DNA from: UBA1081 sp964495345
GTDB lineage: Bacteria > Bacillota > Clostridia > Oscillospirales > Acutalibacteraceae
Direction: 5' to 3'
DNA: 49,165 nt
NCBI GenBank assembly: GCA_964495345.1
Contig: CAZBVV010000002.1
Span: forward strand, 1 to 49,165
A model generated the notes under the pieces. That model saw only the letters and a list, made by a program, of their open reading frames with translations, ran no database searches and was not told the origin of the DNA. Position 1 is the first letter of the stretch, and every line of letters starts with the position of its first letter. The position numbers were made by a program, and so were the translations under genes. Positions 33,383-40,753 of this stretch are shown piece by piece.

Positions 33383-35119
33383 ATGGTTGAATTCAGAAAA
33401 GCCTCAATAACAGATAAAAAAACGGTAGACTCCTATGTTCTTGAGGGTAGTACAGACGGCAGCGTATACAGCTTTGGCAGTTTGTTTTGCTGGGGTAGTT
33501 CGTATGATATTGAAATTGCTGAATACGGCGGCTTTCTTTTAATTCGCGGTAAAGATTCTTTCGGCAGATATTATGCTTATCCGTCGGGAAAAGGTGATAT
33601 TAAGGCAGTTATTGAAAAAATTGCCGACCTTTGTGCTCAGGAGGGTTCGGAACTCAGATTCGTTCAGCTCTTATCTCAGAATAAGACGGAACTTGAAGAG
33701 ATATTTCCCGATACTTTTGATTTTTCTTACAACAGGGATGCAAGCGAGTATGTCTATTCAGTTGAGAATATGGCAAATCTTCCGGGCAAAAAATTCCACG
33801 GTAAAAAAGGTCATGTAAATGCGTTTTTCAGAAATCACGAGGATATTTCCTGTGACCCTATTACAAAAGATAACATAAATGAGTGTATTTCTATTGCAAA
33901 GGCGTGGTTGTCATCAAGAGATGAGAGTGATGAACTGTACGCCGAATTTGCATCTATTGAAAAAGCCGTTAAATATTACGGTGAACTTGAATACATCGGA
34001 GCAATTCTTTACGCTGACGGCAAAGCAGTTGCATTTACAATGGGTGAAAAGTTAAAAAATAACACATTTTGCACTCATTTTGAAAAAACCTTGCCCGATT
34101 ACCGTGATGCCTATCCCGTTATAAATAACGGATTCACAAAGCTTATGCTCACATCATACCTCTATGTAAACAGGGAAGAGGATACGGGGGCCGACGGGTT
34201 AAGAAAAGCAAAGCTTTCATATTATCCCGAATTTATGGTGGACAAGTATTCTGCCGTAATGAAAAATGACCCTTTCAGAAAATTCAAGGCAGATGCTACT
34301 GATATCCCTCAACTGCAACAGTTGTGGCAGACCGTATTCGGTGACGGCAAAAAGATTACGGATTTCTTTTTCACACATACTGCCGATATCAACAATGCCT
34401 ACGTTTACAAGGTTGACGGTAAATGCGTTTCCGCTTTTTATCTTATTGATGCTCCCATAAAAGAAGGTCGGGAAACAAAAAAAGCCATGTATCTGTATGC
34501 CGCCGCAACACTTGACGAATACCGCAAGCAAGGCATAATGGGTAATATGATAAATTACGCAATAAACAGGCTTAAAGACTCGGGATACGATTATCTTTAT
34601 CTGTACCCGGCAAACGAAAATCTGTATTCATATTATGCAAAATTCGGATTCAAACCTGCTTTTTCATACGGAGTATATCATATAAATTCAAATGAACTTG
34701 AAGAATATAAAAATGCAAGGTATTTCAATACTGCTCTTTCTTATCCCGAAATGAGAGAGTACATTACAGCAGAAAATTACGCATCATTCGGAGCTGATTT
34801 TCTTGATTTTGCATCCCTTTGTGCTAAAAATTACGGCATATTAAAAAGTGTTGTTTTTGACGATGAGGATAAGGTATTTATTATAGGAAGTATAGATGAT
34901 GAGGGCACGCTGACTGTTGACGAAGCCTTTTCATCCCAAGGGCAGACGGAGCATATACTGTCTGTGCTTGCCGATATGAATTATGATAAAATAAATCTCA
35001 AAGTACCTCACGATTTTAATATGTTGCCGTTCAGATTTGAAAAAGTCAACGGCGGTATGATACGCTTTCTTAACGAAAATAATGATAAGATTTATTATAT
35101 AGGTCAACCCTGTATGTAA
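33383..35119 (+). CDS. DUF2156 (MprF-C-like) and GNAT acyltransferase fusion
   Basis: This 578-residue protein has two acyltransferase halves. Residues 1 to about 295 match DUF2156, the soluble domain related to the aminoacyl-transfer domain of MprF: YVYSVENMANLPGKKFHGKKGHVN near 115 and NREEDTGADGLRKAKLSYYPE near 268. From about 298, a GNAT fold follows with YAAATLDEYRKQGIMGNMINYAI and LYSYYAKFGFKPAFSYG near 415, and about 135 further residues of uncertain fold. No TM helix or signal peptide is seen, so any lipid transfer would occur at the inner face. It follows pgsA by 66 bp but has its own likely promoter. Confidence 0.8.
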   Translation: MVEFRKASITDKKTVDSYVLEGSTDGSVYSFGSLFCWGSSYDIEIAEYGGFLLIRGKDSFGRYYAYPSGKGDIKAVIEKIADLCAQEGSELRFVQLLSQNKTELEEIFPDTFDFSYNRDASEYVYSVENMANLPGKKFHGKKGHVNAFFRNHEDISCDPITKDNINECISIAKAWLSSRDESDELYAEFASIEKAVKYYGELEYIGAILYADGKAVAFTMGEKLKNNTFCTHFEKTLPDYRDAYPVINNGFTKLMLTSYLYVNREEDTGADGLRKAKLSYYPEFMVDKYSAVMKNDPFRKFKADATDIPQLQQLWQTVFGDGKKITDFFFTHTADINNAYVYKVDGKCVSAFYLIDAPIKEGRETKKAMYLYAAATLDEYRKQGIMGNMINYAINRLKDSGYDYLYLYPANENLYSYYAKFGFKPAFSYGVYHINSNELEEYKNARYFNTALSYPEMREYITAENYASFGADFLDFASLCAKNYGILKSVVFDDEDKVFIIGSIDDEGTLTVDEAFSSQGQTEHILSVLADMNYDKINLKVPHDFNMLPFRFEKVNGGMIRFLNENNDKIYYIGQPCM

Positions 35120-35132
35120 CGGAGGTTTATAT

Positions 35133-35675
35133 ATGGTTTATGTGTTTTTAGCTGACGGCTTTGAAGAAGTTGAAGCAATAACGCCTATTGACTATCTTCG
35201 CAGAGCCGATATTGACGTTGTAACAGTAGGTGTTACGGGTGCAAGCGTTACGGGTGCACATAACGTTACTTTAATGTGTGACGTAACTGAGGACGAAATT
35301 GACATCACGAAAGCACAGGGGATTGTTTTGCCGGGCGGAATGCCGGGAACGCTTAATCTTGAAAAATCTGAAATAGTGCAGGATGCAATAGATTATTGTG
35401 TGAAAAACAATCTTTTAATAAGTGCAATCTGTGCCGCACCGTCAATTTTAGGTCATAAAAATCTGCTTGAAAATAAAAATGCCGTGTGTTTTCCCGGTTT
35501 TGAATCGGAGCTTTACGGTGCAAAAATTGCCGACGGCTTTGCTGTAACAGATTCAAATATCATCACGGCTAAAGGTGCAGGGGCGGCAAGTGAATTTGCA
35601 TTTGAAATTATAAAATATCTTTGTAATGATGAGGTTGCCGCAAAAATCAAAGCAACCGTGCAAACTTGTTACTGA
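35133..35675 (+). CDS. DJ-1/PfpI family protein
   Basis: This 180-residue protein matches DJ-1/YajL length. It begins MVYVFLADGFEEVEAITPIDYLRRA, carrying the conserved Glu. The nucleophile elbow is LISAICAAPSILG, with the reactive Cys near residue 100. GIVLPGGMPG near residue 65 and TAKGAGAASEFAFEIIKYL at the C-terminus complete the pattern. Family members are proposed to act in thiol stress or glyoxal repair; the precise activity is unresolved. It lies 13 bp after the fusion gene with GGAGG upstream, and mltG follows. Confidence 0.92.
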   Translation: MVYVFLADGFEEVEAITPIDYLRRADIDVVTVGVTGASVTGAHNVTLMCDVTEDEIDITKAQGIVLPGGMPGTLNLEKSEIVQDAIDYCVKNNLLISAICAAPSILGHKNLLENKNAVCFPGFESELYGAKIADGFAVTDSNIITAKGAGAASEFAFEIIKYLCNDEVAAKIKATVQTCY

Positions 35676-35695
35676 TAATCAGGAGGAGTGATAAA

Positions 35696-36952
35696 ATGGA
35701 AAATAATGATTCACGCGTCAGATACGTAAAAAAAGGTTCAAACAAAAATCAAGAAAAAACCGAAAAAAAATCCTCTTATTCAAGAAATACCCGTAATCAG
35801 CAAACAGACGTAACAACGTCAAAAAAATTTACAAACGGTATGACTCCCGAAATGATTGTTGCCGAAAAAAGAAAACAGGCAAAGAAAAGAATGATTTTGA
35901 AAAATGTCAAAAGTGTAGGCATCATTCTTGCAATAGTTATTGTAGTATCCGCAGGTATTGCGTGTGTCGGTGTTTCATGTATCAATGACCTGCTTGCAAT
36001 TCATATTTCCGATGAAGAAAAGATTTCCGTTGAAGTTGTTATTGAGGACGGAATGGACACAGGCGATGTTATTGATGTGCTTCATGATGCCGGTGCAATA
36101 AAAAATGCAATATTCTGCAAAATCGCCGCAAAATTCATTGGCTATTCCGACGAGGGGTACATAGCCAGAACATACGAATTTAACCGTTCAATGGGGCTTG
36201 AAAAAATGCTTGACGAAATAAAAGCAAAATCATCCTCCGTTGCACAGACGGTAACTCTCACATTCCCTGAGGGCTACACCGCAGACCAGATTATTGATAT
36301 GCTTGCAGAAAACAAGGTTTGCACAAGAGAAAAACTCCTTACTGCAATAAGCGAAACGGATTTTTCTGCTGATTTTGATTTCCTTGAAAATATTTCAAAC
36401 AAAAACAACCGCTATAATTGGCTTGAAGGTTATCTTTTCCCTGATACCTATGAGTTTTATATCGGTGAATCCGCAGTAAGCGTTATAAAAAAATTCCTTA
36501 ATAACTTTAATAACAAATGGACAGACGATTATTCAATTAAAGCTGAAGCGTTGGGTTACAGCGTTGATCAGGTTATAAGACTTGCATCAATAGTTGAAAA
36601 AGAAGCGTTAGGTTCGGATATGCCTGTTGTTGGTTCAATTCTTATCAACAGAATAAAAGCAAATATGCAGTTGGGCTGCGATTCAACAAGCAACTATATC
36701 AATCTTAACACATCAGGTCTTACAGAAGCACAAATTGCCGAATACGATTCGGTTTACAACACTTATAAATTTGCAGGTTTACCCGTGAGTGCAATATGTA
36801 ATCCGGGTATTGATGCAATCGAGGCTGTGCTTGACTCTCCGACTACCGGATATTATTATTTCCTGCACGATTCAAACAACGAACTGCGTGTTGCAAAAAC
36901 ATTGTCAGAGCATGAAAATAATGCTTTGAAATACGGTCTTGCAGGTCAATAA
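35696..36952 (+). CDS. mltG: Endolytic murein transglycosylase MltG
   Basis: A protein of about 418 residues with a charged cytoplasmic N-terminus, one TM helix (about residues 70-92), a LysM-like region and the YceG catalytic domain. The catalytic Glu is in IRLASIVEKEALGSDMPVVGSILINRI near residue 305. C-terminal signatures are YNTYKFAGLPVSAICNPG and GYYYFLHDSNNELRVAKTLSEHENN. It cuts nascent glycan strands at the outer face of the membrane. ATG 35696 is chosen over the frame start at 35666 because AGGAGGAG precedes it; the longer form would overlap the DJ-1 gene. Confidence 0.94.
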   Translation: MENNDSRVRYVKKGSNKNQEKTEKKSSYSRNTRNQQTDVTTSKKFTNGMTPEMIVAEKRKQAKKRMILKNVKSVGIILAIVIVVSAGIACVGVSCINDLLAIHISDEEKISVEVVIEDGMDTGDVIDVLHDAGAIKNAIFCKIAAKFIGYSDEGYIARTYEFNRSMGLEKMLDEIKAKSSSVAQTVTLTFPEGYTADQIIDMLAENKVCTREKLLTAISETDFSADFDFLENISNKNNRYNWLEGYLFPDTYEFYIGESAVSVIKKFLNNFNNKWTDDYSIKAEALGYSVDQVIRLASIVEKEALGSDMPVVGSILINRIKANMQLGCDSTSNYINLNTSGLTEAQIAEYDSVYNTYKFAGLPVSAICNPGIDAIEAVLDSPTTGYYYFLHDSNNELRVAKTLSEHENNALKYGLAGQ

Positions 36953-36955
36953 ATG

Positions 36956-36984
36956 TTGACAAATTATGCTAACGGTGTTATACT
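36956..36984 (+). promoter_or_regulatory. Near-consensus promoter of the EEP-fold gene
   Basis: TTGACA (36956-36961), a 17-bp spacer and TATACT (36979-36984). The predicted start near 36991 rules out the longer reading frame that begins at 36966. Confidence 0.82.
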
Positions 36985-37016
36985 GTATAAGTAAAATAAT
37001 AAATGTAGGTGAAAGT

Positions 37017-38246
37017 ATGAGAAATTTAAAAAAGATTCTTAGCGTACTCCTTGTTTCCGTTATGTTAATCGCAAACATTTGCATCGTTTCTTTTGCAGAC
37101 GATTCAGCAATCGGTGAAAGCGGAACATTAAACGTAATCAGTTATGATTTACAGAGTATCCGTTCTACTTTGGACGAGTCACTTTTTGCAGCTATTAATG
37201 TAACCGAAATCGGTTCTATTATAAATGCTTTAAATTATGACATCGTTGCAACACAGGAAGATTTTGACGTAAAATGGGAGGACTATCCCATAGGCGTTGA
37301 CGTTCCCGAATATCATGAAATGTTCGTAGCATCAATGACAAATTATGCTAATATTGTTGAAGAAACAGACAGTGAAGATATTATCGGCGGCGTTGTTGAC
37401 TCTATCCTCGGTACAGAGCCTGCAGTTCTTGAAAGACATCAGACAGTTTCCGGCGGTGACGGTCTTGCAATCTATTCTAAATACGCTCTTTACAATTCAG
37501 ACAGACAGACTTGGAAAGTTGCTGACAATAAACTTTATGATGGCAGTTACAGACCTTATCAGACAGGTTTTGTCGTTACATCAATCGAGCTTGCAGAGGG
37601 TTATTTCCTTGATATCTACAATGTAAGTGCTGATGAATACGAAGGTTCCGTTGCAAACAGACAGGCACAGTTTAAACAGCTTGCAAATTACATTAAAAAG
37701 CATTCTGTTTACGATGCCGAGCTTGGTGTTTATGAACACGCTGTTATCGTTCTCGGTAATCTTAACGCAGGAATAAACGAAGAAGATACAACTTATAATT
37801 ACAACGGTCTTGTTGCAAATCTTCTTGAGGGCATAGGACTTAATGATGCATGGGCAGTAACAACGATTGACGGTATCGAAGAAAACCCCGAATCATACGA
37901 AGTTTATTATGACTACGCATTAAGAACTGAGCTTACATTTGATCAGGCATACGGTCATTACGACTCAGTAGAGAGAATCCTTTATGCTGACGGTAACGGT
38001 ATCGACCTTACATTGAACAGCTTTGATTATGCCGATATTAAGGGTCTGCTTTCAACTTCACTTTCAGACCATTGTGCCGCTGTTGCAAATATTTCATTTG
38101 AAATCGTAGAAAAAACTTACGAATACGGCAACGAGAATTATGATAAGAATGTTGATACAGAAGAATCATGGCTTATAAGATTCCTTAATTCTATTGCTAA
38201 TATATTCAAAGCAATCGGATATTTCTTCCAGAATCTCTTTAGATAA
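37017..38246 (+). CDS. Secreted EEP-fold (endonuclease/exonuclease/phosphatase) protein, probably catalytically degenerate
   Basis: A protein of about 409 residues with a clear signal peptide (about residues 1-28, cleavage near SFA-DD). The EEP fold is recognisable: a QE motif (Glu 81) in DIVATQEDF, GDGLAIYSKY near 145, GNLNA near 247, and SDH with His 352. Canonical families such as DNase I and sphingomyelinase have GDxN and NTH; here these read GNLN (Asn 248) and NVS (Ser 204). It ends in an amphipathic tail, FKAIGYFFQNLFR. ATG 37017 has AGGTGA upstream. It may be a binding protein rather than a hydrolase. Confidence 0.78.
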   Translation: MRNLKKILSVLLVSVMLIANICIVSFADDSAIGESGTLNVISYDLQSIRSTLDESLFAAINVTEIGSIINALNYDIVATQEDFDVKWEDYPIGVDVPEYHEMFVASMTNYANIVEETDSEDIIGGVVDSILGTEPAVLERHQTVSGGDGLAIYSKYALYNSDRQTWKVADNKLYDGSYRPYQTGFVVTSIELAEGYFLDIYNVSADEYEGSVANRQAQFKQLANYIKKHSVYDAELGVYEHAVIVLGNLNAGINEEDTTYNYNGLVANLLEGIGLNDAWAVTTIDGIEENPESYEVYYDYALRTELTFDQAYGHYDSVERILYADGNGIDLTLNSFDYADIKGLLSTSLSDHCAAVANISFEIVEKTYEYGNENYDKNVDTEESWLIRFLNSIANIFKAIGYFFQNLFR

Positions 38247-38255
38247 ATAAAATTT

Positions 38256-38283
38256 AAGGCTCCGTAAATCGGAGCCTTATTAT
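38256..38283 (+). terminator. Terminator after the EEP-fold gene
   Basis: AAGGCTCCG (38256-38264) and CGGAGCCTT (38270-38278) form a perfect 9-bp stem with a 5-base loop, followed by ATTAT. The next 110 bp up to the lysozyme stop hold nothing recognised. Confidence 0.8.
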
Positions 38284-38395
38284 ATTGTTTTACAGAAAAC
38301 TGCATTTCAAAGATTATATTTATATCGTTTCGGCAGAGCTAAATTTGCCATGTCAGCACAGTGCCTGTTTTCTTGTCCTAAAATCCCGTTGCTAT

Positions 38396-39256
38396 TCAGA
38401 ATGATGAAAAACAGATATTCAAATCAACTTTGCCTTTTATTCCGTCAACCGTGCCGCAATCGGAATACTGCCATATACCGTATTCATAATAAAACTCGGG
38501 TGCTTCACCCTCAAACTGAGCGTACCAGAACACATAATCGTTTATTCGTGCAAGGTCGTACCTGTCGTACGCATCGGAAAGATTGAAATAAACTGCCGGA
38601 GTATATCCTGCATTTTTTATAGCCTCACAGAAGGTAATTGCACATTCTGTTATTGCGTCTGCTTGCATTCCGTCTGTTCTCATTCCCACACCGGGGTCGT
38701 TTTCCCAATCGTAAACAACAGGGTAGTCAAGCTTGTAATTTTTTATTGATTCAAGTACAAAATTCGCTTCTTCCAAAGCCTCTTCGGGATTTGTTGCCTG
38801 TGAGTAAAAATATACGCCAACCTTTAAGCCTGCTGACTTAGCTCCTCTTATGTTAGCATCTGCCGATTCATCAAGGCGAATGTTGCCCGCCGTGCCGTAA
38901 CCTCTGTAACCGATTCTTATGAGTGCAAAGTCAATGCCGTCATTTGCAACTTTCGTCCAGTTTATATCTCCTTGATAGGATGAAACATCAATACCCGTCA
39001 GGTAATTCACATCGTCGTCCATGTACACCATTCTGCCGTCTGTTTCGGTAAAAAGCTCTTTAGCATATGAACTTGCGGGGATGTTTTCATAGTAAGGAAT
39101 GTCTCCGCTTAAAAATTCAGGTGCTGATTGCGTTGTGGTGGTTTCAACCTCTTTATCCCACGAAATATTTATTATTGAAACTGCCATAACGGCACATAAT
39201 ATTATAACAACCGCAGTAATATAGTATGGAGCAAATTTTTTATTTATAAAATTCAT
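38396..39256 (-). CDS. Membrane-anchored GH25 lysozyme (muramidase)
   Basis: This 286-residue protein has an N-terminal TM anchor (about residues 10-30), a linker rich in Thr, Ser and Glu, and a GH25 barrel from about residue 88. Family signatures are GIDVSSYQGDINWTKVANDGIDFALIRIGYRGYG, VGVYFYSQATNPEEALEEA, YPVVYDWEND (catalytic acid pair) and the C-terminal GIKGKVDLNICF. It cleaves the MurNAc-GlcNAc bond of peptidoglycan outside the membrane. Start ATG 39256 has AAAGGATG upstream. It converges on the EEP-fold gene and diverges from the anchored unknown protein. No strong terminator of its own was seen. Confidence 0.93.
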   Translation of the reverse strand: MNFINKKFAPYYITAVVIILCAVMAVSIINISWDKEVETTTTQSAPEFLSGDIPYYENIPASSYAKELFTETDGRMVYMDDDVNYLTGIDVSSYQGDINWTKVANDGIDFALIRIGYRGYGTAGNIRLDESADANIRGAKSAGLKVGVYFYSQATNPEEALEEANFVLESIKNYKLDYPVVYDWENDPGVGMRTDGMQADAITECAITFCEAIKNAGYTPAVYFNLSDAYDRYDLARINDYVFWYAQFEGEAPEFYYEYGIWQYSDCGTVDGIKGKVDLNICFSSF

Positions 39257-39286
39257 ATAAACATCCTTTCTTGCTGATACGATAAT

Positions 39287-39315
39287 ATAATATCATTTTC
39301 GCACTTATATTACAA
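39287..39315 (-). promoter_or_regulatory. Promoter of the GH25 gene
   Basis: On the minus strand, TTGTAA (39310-39315), a 17-bp spacer ending in TGA, and TATTAT (39287-39292). Confidence 0.58.
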
Positions 39316-39355
39316 CAGGTAAAATATTAAGAAAAAGAAAAGTTTTACTTTGTAA

Positions 39356-39384
39356 TTGACATACGCCCTCTTTTTTTATATAAT
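39356..39384 (+). promoter_or_regulatory. Perfect consensus promoter of the anchored unknown protein
   Basis: TTGACA (39356-39361), a 17-bp spacer and TATAAT (39379-39384), with a predicted start near 39391. The leader carries two mutually exclusive small hairpins around the ribosome site. Confidence 0.85.
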
Positions 39385-39433
39385 AATTCTATATTATTTA
39401 GATGCGTTTTTTATGCATCGGAGGTGCATTTTA

Positions 39434-40708
39434 ATGGACAAAAAGAATAAAACTAAACTGATAGTTGCAATAATAGCTCTTGTTGCGGTTTGTCTGTTTG
39501 CAGGTCTTGTGTTCGGCGGTGTAATTGACCTTGCAAAAATAACGGAGGAAGAGACTACCGATCCGTACGAGGGCTTTATTTCAGATTCATATACTTACGA
39601 CATCACTGCTACCCAAAGCAACAGTCTTCCTTACCTTAAAACGAATATAGAAAATATTTTTTATACAATGGATGCTGACGGCGGTGTAAAATTCTATAAA
39701 CTTGCCGATAATGCTTTTACACAGGTGGATTCAACAGGTGTATATACAACATCAGTAGTTCTCAGCGAAACAAAAATTACCGCTGATATCACGTACTATA
39801 AAGACGGTGATGAAATCTGCGGTTACGGTGTAAGCGTTAATGACGATGGCTACACTCTTTATCCTTACGTGCTTTTCTGTTTAAGAAGCTACGGGGAAGA
39901 CTATACGGGCAGTTCATCTTCATCCTGCTTGCTTTTGATTGACACTACACAGGAAGATTTTTACAGCAACGATAAAATCTTTGAAGAATCATTTGTCTTT
40001 AAGTACAGCGATTCTTCAGCCACAAGGTCAATTTCCGAAGCCAGCCGCACAGTCGGTATAAGCGGTGCAAAGCGTGACGATTATTTTCTTATTAACGACA
40101 TAACCGTTGAAAATTCCGTTACAAATCAGCTTTTCTTCTCAGGCAGATTTTATAAGGAATCCGACGCAACCGTTGATATTATGAGAACGGGCGGCAGCGG
40201 AAATAACACGGATAATATCCGTGTTGCACAGAATGTTCTGGAATATTGGCTTTATAATGACGGAACAGATATTACTTACATTACCGTTGATGAAAGCGGA
40301 AACGTTGTTGTTGAAAAGCTTAATTGGAAAACGGAAAATACCGAAACGGTTAAAACTTTTGAAGGGGTTACCAAAGACGATATTCTCGTTGACGGCGATT
40401 ATATGTATATAAACGGTAAAAATATTATATATAATCTTGTAAATAATACCCAGATAACTCTTGCTTACGGCAAAGCCAATGCTCTCAAAGCAGATACCTT
40501 CGTATCCGACGGTGAAAACATTTTTATAAGAGGCTATGTTAAGGAGCAGTATCCTGTAGGTATTATTGCAAACGGCGAAACAGGAAAAGTAAGTGTATCT
40601 TATGCTAACGAAATCTTTAAAAATGCCGTAAATCCCGTCGTTCTTTCAAACGGTCAGTTAATGTTTACCGTTGAAGCTTCAAATCTCTATACCTATTATG
40701 TATTTTAA
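39434..40708 (+). CDS. Membrane-anchored extracellular protein of unknown function
   Basis: A protein of about 424 residues with a short basic N-terminus and one TM helix (about residues 9-31). The extracellular part of about 390 residues consists largely of short beta-strand-like segments, with clustered acidic and Ser-rich stretches (YTGSSSSSCLLLID) and repeated phrases such as DGDYMYINGKN and SDGENIFIRGY, hinting at a propeller. I do not recognise a family. ATG 39434 is chosen because GGAGGTG precedes it; the longer frame from 39356 starts at the promoter. The lipase gene follows after 45 bp. Confidence 0.7.
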   Translation: MDKKNKTKLIVAIIALVAVCLFAGLVFGGVIDLAKITEEETTDPYEGFISDSYTYDITATQSNSLPYLKTNIENIFYTMDADGGVKFYKLADNAFTQVDSTGVYTTSVVLSETKITADITYYKDGDEICGYGVSVNDDGYTLYPYVLFCLRSYGEDYTGSSSSSCLLLIDTTQEDFYSNDKIFEESFVFKYSDSSATRSISEASRTVGISGAKRDDYFLINDITVENSVTNQLFFSGRFYKESDATVDIMRTGGSGNNTDNIRVAQNVLEYWLYNDGTDITYITVDESGNVVVEKLNWKTENTETVKTFEGVTKDDILVDGDYMYINGKNIIYNLVNNTQITLAYGKANALKADTFVSDGENIFIRGYVKEQYPVGIIANGETGKVSVSYANEIFKNAVNPVVLSNGQLMFTVEASNLYTYYVF

Positions 40709-40753
40709 TTATTTCACATAAAATCTAAACTTCAAAAAAAGGTGTGTGCAAGT

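Noticed and set aside
39434..40708. Assignment of the anchored unknown protein to DUF5711
   Set aside because: It shares only an N-terminal TM helix and a beta-rich body with the protein at 30.6 kb. No specific motif links them.
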